Made by a program: the position numbers and the translations under genes
Shown here: positions 1 through 9,765 of the stretch, piece after piece
Layout of the letters: every line of letters begins with the position of its first letter
How positions within the stretch are numbered: position 1 is the first letter of the stretch
NCBI GenBank assembly: GCA_027422505.1
Contig: JAPQWV010000482.1
Location: forward strand, 124,001 to 188,000
Length of the DNA: 64,000 nt
Direction: 5' to 3'
Origin: Craterostigma plantagineum
Lineage: Eukaryota; Streptophyta; Magnoliopsida; Lamiales; Linderniaceae
Notes under the pieces: model-generated
The model's database searches: none
Told to the model about the DNA's origin: nothing
Seen by the model: only the letters and a program-made list of their open reading frames with translations

Positions 1-1081
1 ATTCAACGTCAGAAGAAGCAACGAGACTTGCATTAGACGATTTGGACTCTCTCTTCTAGCCAGCATATCGGTCACACACTGCTACACCTACAGTGGATTC
101 TCCACCCGACGAGACCGACGTACCAAGTTCTTCTCACGTCCCTACCTCACCCGAATTGCCACAGAATAACGAAGAACCTACAGTGGTTATTGAGGAAGAA
201 TCATCAGAGACGATCGATCCAAGTGCTGAATTGGAAATTTCTCAAACAATTGATCAATCGGAGACTATAGGAAATCTAGACCCACAGATGGCTGATGCAT
301 CAACTTCAGCCTTGCTTCATGAGCGCAAGTGGACTAGAGGTCACCCGGTTGATCAGATAATTGGAGGTCCTTTGGATGGAGTGAGGACACATCGTCAACA
401 CAGTCTCTTCAGCTGCTTCTTAAGTAAAAATGAGCCTACCGAGGTAGCAGACGCACTTCAAGACCCGGATTGGGTAATAGCGATGCATGATGAAATACAT
501 AAATTCGAACGTCGTCAAGTGTGGACCTTAGTACCCCATCCGCATGGGAAAACAATTGTCGGAACTAAATGCGTACAAGAAGAATGAAGATGGTGAAGTG
601 ATCTGGAAAAAAGCAAGGCTAGTTGCGAAGGGATACAATCAACAGGAAGGCATCGACTATGACGAAACATATGCTCTTGTTGCCCGAATCGAAACTATCC
701 GCCTTCTTTTAGCTTATGCGGCTCACAAAGACTTCAAAGTCTATCAAATGGATGTTAAGACCGCCTATCTCAACGGCATTTTAAAAGAAGAAGTCTATGT
801 CGCTCAGTCAGAAGGTTTTGTTGATCAAGAACATCCCGATCACGACTATCGTTTGGACAAAGCTCTCTACGGACTAAAACAAGCCCCTCGTGCTTGGTAC
901 GATGTCCTGAGTGAATTCCTCGTGAAGTCTGGATTCTTACGGGGAACGATAGACACAATCCTCTTCATCAAATGGCAAGACAATGATCTGATGGTCGTCA
1001 AGTATACGTCGACGACATCATATTCGGATCAACTAATCCACGGCTTTGCACGAAGTTTTGAGATCTAATGACAAGCAAGTT
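1..1081 (+). pseudogene. Element A pol fragment: integrase C-terminal linker and N-terminal reverse transcriptase
   Basis: This is the middle of a copia Pol polyprotein, which copies element RNA into DNA. Bases 1-300 encode the acidic, Ser/Thr/Pro-rich linker after integrase; an in-frame TAG lies near base 58 where element C has a Glu codon. RT proper starts around 440 (DPDWVIAMHDEI) and contains the block [11 protein letters not shown] near 746 and [16 protein letters not shown] near 862-906. Relative to element F there is a lesion around 565 at the GTKWVFKNKK position, so the reading moves from one frame to the next, and another lesion just before the YVDD catalytic motif around 1000. The fragment ends where element B inserted. 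It is a dead copy, recognised with confidence from homology to the other pol genes in the window. Confidence 0.9.
1077..1081. repeat. Left target-site duplication of element B (AAGTT)
   Basis: AAGTT directly precedes the TGTTAGG start of the B 5' LTR. The same pentamer follows the CCAACA end of its 3' LTR at 13827-13831. A perfect 5-bp duplication is what copia integrase normally leaves. Confidence 0.95.
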
Positions 1082-1379
1082 TGTTAGGATATTTAGTGAT
1101 TGTGTCAATAGTTTAAGTCTTGAGATTTATATTGTAATTATCCTTTTAGCTTGGGCTTTGGACTTGAATGTAATTATTTTAATTTTTGGTGTATGGGCCT
1201 TAATATACCTAGGGTTAATGTGGTATATAAGGTTTTACCAACACCATTTGAAAGGTAATCAAAGATCAAAAGGCTAACCCTAGTTTTCACACACTACACA
1301 CACTACAAGGTGAGATATTCTCCCTTTTCATTCCATCAAAGCCTCTTTGATTCCTTGTTTGGTGCATTCGGGACCAACA
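1082..1379 (+). repeat. Element B 5' LTR
   Basis: 298 bp, starting TGTTAGGATATTTAGTG and ending GGGACCAACA. It is matched along its whole length by 13529-13826. It contains a TATA box at 1224-1230 and a donor-like AAAGGTAATC at 1251-1260, and the primer binding site follows after two bases. Confidence 0.95.
1224..1230 (+). promoter_or_regulatory. TATA box in element B 5' LTR
   Basis: TATATAA about 140 bp into the LTR. The same motif is at 13671-13677 in the 3' LTR and in the matching place in element G. It is the likely core promoter for the genomic RNA; the transcription start is not visible directly. Confidence 0.6.
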
Positions 1380-1381
1380 AG

Positions 1382-1393
1382 TGGTATCAGAGC
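1382..1393 (+). other. Primer binding site of element B (tRNA-iMet)
   Basis: TGGTATCAGAGC two bases after the LTR end. This is the complement of the 3' end of plant initiator tRNA-Met, the standard primer for plant copia and many gypsy elements. Confidence 0.9.
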
Positions 1394-1498
1394 AAACATG
1401 GATCGATCTGCATTGATTTGAATCCAGTTTCGTTCGATTCCGAGAAAGATCAAAGGTGTTTTTGGATCAAAACCACGGACGATTCGACTGCACCAACC

Positions 1499-4435
1499 AT
1501 GTCTACCACGAATGACATCTCAACAGTGGGCTCCGACACCAGGCCACCGATGCTGCGACAAGGCGACTACAGCATATGGACAAACCGGTTCCTCACGTTC
1601 ATCAGGAACAAAGGCGCACCACTCTCTCAATACCTTCTGGACTCCATCTTCAATGGCCCAGCACAGTTCTGGACAATCATCCCTGCACAGCCAAACGCAA
1701 ATCCTCCCATGGATGAACGCCGCACTCCAAGAGGTCCCATTAATGAGGATGAACAGGCTCGCGTACAGGCCGATGAGACTGCCAAAGGATATCTCTTCCA
1801 AGCTATGGGAAATGAGGTCTACGCCCACATTGAGTGCTGCACAACTGCTAAGTAAATATGGGATGAACTCGTGGAAATTATGGCAGGCACAACTGAGAGT
1901 GCCCAAGGGAGGAAATCAGCATGTCTCTCGCAGTATGAACACTTCCAGGCCTATGAAGGAGAGGAACTGCGTGACACATACCTCCGATACTTGAAGGTCA
2001 TCAATGAACTCAAGAAAGCCAGGATCTCGAGGGACAAATTCGATATCAACAACCGCTTCCTTGGTAGCCTCAAACCACATTGGGGCAATGCAATCGTGAT
2101 GAGGATTCAGAGTAAGGACCTCTCCAACACTTCCATCCATGCTCTCTTTGAGTCGATCATCCTATGCTCCTTACGTGCAACCCCAGTCCACTAACACTCG
2201 AGTCGACCCACTGGCCCTCCTCTCGAACAAGACCAATGAACGACCTTCCGCCACTAAGACCAAACAGAACAAAGGGAAGCTACCAGCTACTGTATCTGAC
2301 ATCTCTTCAGGATCCGAAGCTGATACAGAGTCTGATGAAGATGTTCGTGATCTACGCAAGCAACTGGCAATGCTCACTAAGCTGGTCTCAAAAAAGATCG
2401 AGAAAACATCCTCATCCTCCTCCAATCGCCAAAGAACCTATAGCGGCACCAAAAAGACCATCCCCACGGAGGAAGTCAAGCCGACAAAGAAAGAGGAGGA
2501 ATCAGCACCTCAGAAGTCTGTGAAGTGCTTTCGATGTGGAAAGTCAGGCCACTTTGCCAAGGAATGCCACGCACCACGCGTCAAGGACTCTGGCTACTAC
2601 GACCGTAAGGTCAGATTGACCCGCAAAATGGAAAGTGGGAAAGTTCTTCTCACCGAAGAGGCTGAGTGGGTGAACGACACTTCAGAAGACGAAGATCCTA
2701 AGGATGAAGATTGCTGCATGGCAAGGCTGGTCGAACAAGACGAGGACGAGGAGATGGTTGACATCGGTGAGAACACAGCTAAGACTCCCACCAACGCCGA
2801 GTCCGAGGTACGAATCTCACAACTCGATGATGTTTTTAGTCACCGACACACCATTAAGAAACCCACCGTAGACGCTAAGGACTATGATGAACTTAAGCTA
2901 AAATTTGAAACAACTATGCCTTACTTAGTTTAAAAGTAGAAGAGCTCGCTTGTGCAAACGAACGTCTAATGGCCTCTGAAGCATTAGTCAAACGTCTGCA
3001 AAGCAAGAACAAACTAAGTGAGACTAAGGTTAAGGAAACTACACTAGCCATCAGTTCATGTGAAACTTCTCGCCTCCTGACGGCCTCCCAATATGAACTG
3101 CTTACGAAGGAAAGAGTTAGGCTATACCGCAAGGTGAAAGAACTTGAAGAGCAACTTCACCTCAGAAAAAAGGCCGCACACATCTTATGCCTATTGAACC
3201 AACCAGTTGAAACAGAATTCTACGACGCCCGGATGGGAATCGGACTAGCCAGCAACTGTGATCCAACGCCGCTAATTGTTAAAAGGTATAACATGTACAG
3301 TTCATCATTCCTACAAACGAGGAAGGGTATTCCCTCACAGCTCATGCCATTTGTAAGATCCTCCTCCACTGTGCTGTCAGAAGAAAAAAGGGAACAGAAC
3401 ATACTTTGGGCAGAAATCGCGTACGACTACACGGAATTGAATGCTAGTGATAAGACTAAAAAGCCTTCACTCTCTGAAGACATCAAGTCTCAGTTCCCAA
3501 CCGAAGAACAGGAAATCGCTTTCCGAGAAGCACTTTCTCGCATCTATGTCCCAGAAAAACTTCTAATCATAGCAGAACTAGAACGAACCCTAGAATTAGA
3601 GCGGAAAGCCTTTGCACAAGAGCGAGAAGATCTACTTAACAAAATCTTTACCCTAGAGCAATTTCACAATACGAACGAACCCTCTACGTCGAGTCAAGTA
3701 CCCGATTCTCGAACATGTACATGTAAGAGGACGACGAAGATGTCCCCTGAAGCTGACATATGTTCTAACAGTAACCCTCGTATTCTTATGGATACAGGAA
3801 ATGTGAGTTCGACGTCTCTGGAAGGCAGTTCGTATGAAATTAAGGAGAATCCGCTCTTCCATGACAAGAAGAAAAGACCATCCTATATTCGTCTTTCCTC
3901 TCTATGTACTGAATCCCAATATCCTAAGGTCGTAGACAATTATGTTTCCAAAACTTATCTTTCTTTTACCAAGCATATGTCTATGTGCTGCTGCGATGAC
4001 TTTGTTCTCCCACGCTTTCATGAATATGACACACATAAACACGCAACACTCCGACCACGCAAGCGAACCTCCTCTACTACGTCTTTGAATTCTCCCATCT
4101 CGCCTAAACCTAAGGTTAAGCGTAAACGTCTCTCGTAGTCAAATGCAAACTCACCGACTGCTCGCAAGCCACAGGCGACCAAAATCGAAGCACGAAAACA
4201 ACAACCACATCCCCCATGCCAATTCATGTATAAGGCGCCATACATGCAAGCACAAGATAGGAAAATATGGGTTAGAAAAACCATAATCCCACCTCATCAA
4301 ACAAATGACAAAGGGAAAGCTAAATTAGAACCGACACAATCTGATTTAGAAACCACATTTCCCATTAAGCGCATGAAAATTTTACTTGTATCACAAGAAG
4401 GTCCCATCCATAAACGGGGACCCAACGTTTGCTGA
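1499..4435 (+). pseudogene. Element B gag, disrupted
   Basis: Gag forms the virus-like particle and packages RNA. The start ATG at 1499-1501 is chosen because element F begins its homologous MDAYSIGNDN segment at the same place relative to the conserved GDYSIWTNRF. An in-frame TAA at 1853-1855 sits where the other copies have Glu (KEIWDEL). A frameshift follows near 2145, then a CCHC zinc knuckle C-X2-C-X4-H-X4-C at 2526-2567 (CFRCGKSGHFAKECH). A long acidic and coiled-coil-like tail follows, with a further frame change near 2933-2969 and a TAG at 4136-4138. The tail ends in two adjacent TGA codons directly before pol. The long C-terminal tail is typical of SIRE-type Gag. Not functional as a full-length protein. 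Confidence 0.88.
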
Positions 4436-4444
4436 TGATTGCAG
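4433..4444 (+). promoter_or_regulatory. Gag-Pol junction: tandem TGA then CAG, pol in the same frame
   Basis: Gag ends at TGA TGA (4433-4438), followed in the same frame by TTG CAG and then the protease leader. Elements G and C have the same arrangement of a stop followed within a few codons by a T-rich TTGCAG or TTTTTGCAG. It could be a readthrough site, or a splice acceptor that removes the stop. Which of these is used cannot be told from sequence. Confidence 0.45.
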
Positions 4445-7400
4445 GTCTGTCATGTGTGGTATCTAGACTCGGGTTGCTCCACACACATGACGGGGAACAA
4501 GGAGCTGTTGAGCAACTTCTCCGAGCGCTATCTCGGAAGGGTCTCCTTCGGAAACTGTCAAATGGCGCCAATTCTAGGAACTGGTGATCTCGTCTATGAC
4601 AAGCTGACGATTAAGGGCATCTCATATGCCGAGGGTTTCAGCTACAATCTCTTCAGCATTGGTCGTTTCTGCGATAAAGGATACAAGGTTCTCTTCGAAT
4701 CTGACATCTGCAGCATTATAGATGCCTCGGGACAACCTCTTCTTTCTGGAACGCGCACGTCTCACCTTTACGTACTCAATCCTACGACCTCTCGACCTAT
4801 ATGCCTTCTCTCTCGAGCCGCACCCAAGTTGAACGATCTATGGCACCGGCGTCTTTCACGTCTCAACTTCAAGACCATCAACAAACTGCGTCAGAACAAA
4901 CTCGTCAACGGTCTACCCCAATTGACATATCATAAGGAACACCTCTGCTCTGCCTGTGAATTGGGGAAGATGAAGCGATCGTCTCACATCTCCAAGGAAA
5001 CACCGTCCTCTAAGCTCATCCTTGAGCTCTTACACATGGATCTATGCGGCCCAATGCCCACAGCTATACTCAGAGGAAGACGGTACATTCTTGTGATTGT
5101 CGACGACTTCTCACGCTATACGTGGACGAAACTCATTCGTACAAAGGATGAAGTTCCTGATATAATCATCGAGTTTGTTGTTACGTCCCAAAGCCTTCAT
5201 CAACAAAAGGTTCGGATTATCAGAACTGACAATGGAACTGAGTTTAAGAACAAGAAGCTCAGTGCTTTCTATGCCACTAAGGGCATCACCCAGCAGTTCT
5301 CAGCTGTGAAGACACCGGAACAGAATGGTGTCGTTGAGCATAAAAATAGGACACTAGTTGAAGCAGCTAGGACTCTCCTCATCCAATCCGGCCTTCCTCA
5401 CTCTCTTTGGGGCGAAGCTATTCAAACGGCTTGCTACATGCAAAACCGGGCTTCCATCCACAAGAGATTCAACCGCACCCCATACGAGATGCTGAATAAC
5501 CATCGTATCCCCGATATATCTTATCTAAGGGTCTTCGGTTGCCGATGTTTTGTGGCCAATGATCCCCAACATCTTGGGAAGCTTGATCCAAAAGCACTTG
5601 AAGGCATCTTTGTTGGATATTCGCTGAACTCAAAGGCATACAGAGTATATCTTAAGGAGAAACGATCTGTCACTGAGAGCACAAATGTCACCTTTGACGA
5701 AAGCGAAGGCGACATCATGGCTTCTGCTCATATCAGTCCAGAACCAGGTCTTCTACAGTCGTTGACAAAAGGTCAACCTTCAATGGCGGAAACTTCCTCA
5801 TCTGATGGCAACTCTGGTGAACTGGATCTCGATCTGCTTTTCGAGTACTTCTATCCAGTGCCCAAGACTCCCGCCGTCACCACTCCACCTACCGCTGCAC
5901 CCACTCCACCTACACCACCAGCTATCGGCAATGACGTCGTCCCTCCAAACTTGGATGCGCTCAATCTCAACGAAGATGACATTTCACCCAACCTGATGCT
6001 GAACCCTCTCAATCTACTACGGTTGAGATCTCTTCTTCGGACACCGGACCCCAATCCAATGAACCTCCAACCGATACAAATGCGGCCAGCTCATCTCAGA
6101 CCAATATACCACTTTGGGCTCGCTCTCATCCAACAGATCAGATTATTGGGGATCCCACGTCTGGTGTCTCGACACGTTCAGCTATGATGAATGAAAGTCT
6201 GTTTGCTTGCTATCTCAGTCAAGTCGAACCATCACGAGTAGCTGAAGCTCTCAACGATCCTGATTGGCTGATTGCAATGCAGGAGGAAATAAATCAGTTT
6301 GAACGTTTACAAGTTTGGGAACTCGTACCACGACCTCACAATAGATCCATTATCGGCACAAAGTGGATCTTCAAGAACAAAAAGGATGAAGACGGTGTTG
6401 TTATCCGCAATAAAGCAAGACTTGTGGCTAAGGGGTACAACCAACAAGAAGGCATCGACTACGATGAAACTTTCGCCCCAGTTGCAAGGATCGAAGCCAT
6501 ACGAATTTTTCTTGCCTTTGCAGCTCACAAAAACTTTAAAGTCTACCAAATGGACGTGAAGACTGCATTTCTGAATGGATTTCTCAAAGAAGAAGTGTAC
6601 GTTGATCAACCTGAAGGGTTCTTGAGCGAAGAGTTTCCTCATCACGTATATCGACTCTACAAGGCCCTCTACGGACTAAAACAGGCTCCCCGAGCTTGGT
6701 ATGACGTCCTTTCAGACTTCCTTGTTCAGTCTGGTTTCAAGAAAGGATCTCTGGATACAACTCTCTTCACCAAGCGGAGTGGCCCGGACATCATGATAGT
6801 ACAGATTTATGTTGATGACATCATTTTGGATCGACTGAACCACAACTGTGTGAAGAGTTCGCAGAATTGATGAAAGAGAAATTCGAAATGAGTATGATGG
6901 GTGAGCTGAATTTCTTTCTTGGTCTTCAAGTAAAGCAACTCCCGACGGAATCTTCATCAATCAGTCCAAATACATCCATGACATCCTCGAAAAATATGGA
7001 ATGAAGGATGCGAAGACTGCTGCTACACCTATGTCACCCTCTGGCCGACCCGACGCGGACCCATCTGGTGCTCCCGTTGACCAAACCGTCTATCGAGGGA
7101 TAATAGGCTCTGTTTTATACCTCACTGCTAGTCGACCGGATATTGTTCTCTCGACAGGAATCTGCGCTTGCTTTCAGGAAACACCAAAGGAATCCCATTT
7201 CACTGCCGTCAAAAGGATTCTCCGCCATCTCAAAGGAACACCCAATCTGGTTTTGTGGTACCCCACTCGATCGGACTTCAAACTGGTTGGATTCTCTGAC
7301 TCGGACTACGCAGGATGCAAGATGGACCGAAAAAGCACCTCTGGAGCTGCACACTTCTTGGGCGGTAAACTCGCGAGTTGGTCGTCTCGAAAACAAAACT

Positions 7401-7750
7401 GTGTCTCAACTTCATCGACGGAGGCAGAATATGTCGCCGCCGCTAGTTGCTGTTCACAGCTATTGTGGATGAGAACCCAACTACGAGATTTTAATTTTCA
7501 TGTTGATAAAATTCCCATTTATTGTGACTCAAGTGCTATTGCGATGACGAGTAATCCGGTTCATCACTCGAGAACGAAACACATAGATATTCGTCACCAC
7601 TTCATCAAAGAACATGTCGAACAAGGGACGATTGAATTGCACTTCGTCACAACCGAAGATCAACTGGCCGACATTTTCACAAAACCGTTGGATGTCAAAC
7701 GATTCCAACATCTAGTGACTATGTTGGGCATGTTGAATATTCAGTTGTGA
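4439..7750 (+). pseudogene. Element B pol: protease, integrase, reverse transcriptase, RNase H, disrupted
   Basis: Copia-order Pol. Protease carries the catalytic Asp codon at 4466-4468 within HVWYLDSGCSTHMTG. Integrase has the zinc-binding region (LWHRRLSRLN to CSACELGKMK, about 4838-4980) and the catalytic acidic residues in LLHMDLCGPM, RTDNGTEFK and the QNGVVEHKN block (about 5030-5350). Its C-terminal linker loses frame around 5900-6100. RT resumes at 6184 with [11 protein letters not shown] and the catalytic YVDD at 6808-6819. A one-base loss follows just after YVDD, and another in the FFLGLQVKQL segment near 6944. RNase H is readable from about 7280 to the stop at 7748-7750 and ends LADIFTKPL...LGMLN. 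DSGCSTHMTG and the GELNFFLGLQVKQ block place it in the SIRE lineage. Confidence 0.92.
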
Positions 7751-7840
7751 TCAATAGACCCTACATGAACTTTGATAAAGTGTACATATTTCCTTTTCCA
7801 CTTCACTCCATTTTCTATGTGTCTTCTGAATTATGTCTTT

Positions 7841-7925
7841 GAAGGGGAGTTTTCGATTAAGGGGGAGCGTCTGATTTTTCCATTTTTTTTCAAAAGGGGA
7901 GTTTTAGATTAAGGAGGTGTTTCTG
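7841..7925 (+). repeat. Duplicated internal polypurine-tract-like motifs after pol (element B)
   Basis: GAAGGGGAGTTTTCGATTAAG and AAAAGGGGAGTTTTAGATTAAG-like segments lie about 51 bp apart, each followed by a G-rich purine run. They sit just after the RNase H stop rather than next to the 3' LTR. Equivalent clusters follow pol in elements A and G. Multiple polypurine tracts are a described feature of Sireviruses. Confidence 0.6.
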
Positions 7926-8676
7926 ATTAATAAAGGCTAAAAAATAAAAATAAAAAAAATAAAAAAAAATAAAAAAAAATTTGGGTTGAAATCTTAAAGT
8001 TTGGTCAAACTGAGTCAAAGTTGGACCAATTAAAATGTTTTGGGTTGAATTTTTAATTTTCTGGTCAAAAAGGGCCAAAATTGGACCCAACTTTGACCAA
8101 GCCCGCGAAATTCAGCTCAACTGAGGTTTTGACCAAGCCCACGAGATTTCGGCCCATTAACTCAAAATTCGCATGACAGTCACAAAAACCCTAAAACCCC
8201 AAAACCCTTAACGTTTTTTCACAATCCTAAAATTCTCGAGAAAATTCAAAAATTTCGCAACCCCTCTTTTCAAAATTTCGCAACTCCTCGCAACGTCGTC
8301 GTCGTCCAATCTGCATTCAAAATCCATTTATCTGCATTCTCCGCCCTCAAAATCAGCTTTTCGGTATGAATACACCTCTAATAAACCAAGTTCCGTCCAT
8401 TTTATCCTGTTTTGCCCCGTTTTGATTAAATATGTTAGGTTAGGATTAATTTTTCTCGGCTCTGAATCGAACGCATGTTAGGTTTTTGGTGTTTAATACC
8501 CCCAAATATGCATTGCCCATCCGATTTCGAGTCGATTGAGTCCAGATTATTGCATTTTAGTTAAGATATGAGTAGGTCTAAGGCAAAAAATCATTGCGAC
8601 GTTTCGCACGTTTTCGCACTGTGTTCTTCACCGCGAAAATTCTCAGAAAAAAGCTTTAATCGTTAAATTTCGCTGG

Positions 8677-8960
8677 TACAGTGAGCTAAGCCCCGCGAAA
8701 CTTTTATTTTATCCGCGAAATTTCTTGCACTACAGTGAGTGAGGTCCCGCGAAACTTTATCCGAGAAATTTCTAACGTTAAAATTTTCACTGCTACAGTG
8801 ACTAAGGTCCTGCGAAAAACCTTTCACCCGAGAATTTACATGTGTTAAAACCTTTCTCTTCGCTGCTACAGCATGTGGAGTCCCGCGAAAGTTTATCCTA
8901 GAAAATCTTTTTCCCTCACGCCAAAACTTTTCTGCTACAGTGAGTTTTGCCCCGCGAAAT
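8677..8960 (+). repeat. Five imperfect tandem units around TACAGTGAG...CCGCGAAA (element B spacer)
   Basis: TACAG starts at 8677, 8731, 8794, 8867 and 8936, so spacing is 54-73 bp. Each is followed about 10 bases later by CCCGCGAAA or a one-base variant. The units have drifted but keep this core. Confidence 0.75.
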
Positions 8961-9176
8961 TCTCAGAACACATCACTTCATATTACATATTTGAAACAAA
9001 AGTTTCTCAATCCACAAAGCTTTTTCCTCCGCGAAACTTTCATGTAACATGCGAAAAATTTGGACAACTTGCGAGATTTCTTAACTTGCGAAAATCTTCC
9101 ATACTTGCGAAATTACTCAATGTGCGAAAATTTCTCACGACATGTCTATGTGCTATCACTTGCGAATTTCCTAATA

Positions 9177-9425
9177 CATGCGAGAATTTTTTCTATCTGC
9201 GAAATTTCCCTGATATGCGAAAAGTAACATTACGTGCGAAAAAAATCTACGTATTACACTTAGCGAATTTTCCATTACATGCGAACTTTTACACAACATG
9301 CGAAAATTTTTCCTATCTGCGAAATTTCCCTGATATGCGAAAAGTAACATTACGTGCGAAAATTTCTACGTGTTACACTTAGCGAATTTTCCATTACATG
9401 CGAACTTTTACACAACATGCGAAAA
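9177..9425 (+). repeat. 120-bp tandem duplication rich in TGCGAAA (element B spacer)
   Basis: The segment starting at 9181 (CGAGAATTTTTTCTATCTGCG) recurs almost unchanged from 9301, and a third copy starts at 9420 before diverging. Each unit carries several TGCGAAA or GCGAATTT words. Confidence 0.85.
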
Positions 9426-9765
9426 TTTTCTCTATCTGCGAAACTGTTCCTTGACATGCGAATTTTCCATTATACAATATGCGAAAAATTTCTCGTCATG
9501 TCTACGTGTTATAATCTGCGAAATTTTCATTACATGCGAACTTTTACATAAAATGCGAAAATTTTCTTGACATGACTATGTGTTATGCTTAGCGAATTTT
9601 ATCACATGACGATCATTCAAATCTTAACCACTATTTCAAAAAGACTCTAAATTAGCTTTAATTTGAATTTTTTTTATATATATGTTTGGGCAATTCTAGT
9701 TTCGTTTTATCATTTTCGCAACCTAGTCAGTACTAATCATTTTACAATTTCTGTCGAGTACAAAT

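Larger units (their letters stand above)
7751..9765 (+). other. Element B pol-aORF spacer
   Basis: About 2 kb without a supported gene. In order it holds internal polypurine-like motifs (7841-7925), an A-rich stretch (7938-7979), a T-rich and GTCAAA-rich stretch to 8160, five imperfect units around TACAGTGAG (8677-8960) and a region packed with TGCGAAA, including a 120-bp tandem duplication (9177-9425). Open frames in 8873-9570 are products of these repeats, not genes. The aORF begins right after it. Confidence 0.75.

Noticed and set aside
9177..9425. Regular repeats that might suggest a CRISPR-like array
   Set aside because: The units are near-identical along their whole 120 bp, with no unique spacers, and lie inside a plant retrotransposon spacer.
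8873..9570. Open frames of 65-169 codons across the CGAAA-rich region
   Set aside because: They come from tandem repeats with low complexity and recur in overlapping frames. No conservation is visible in the other elements.
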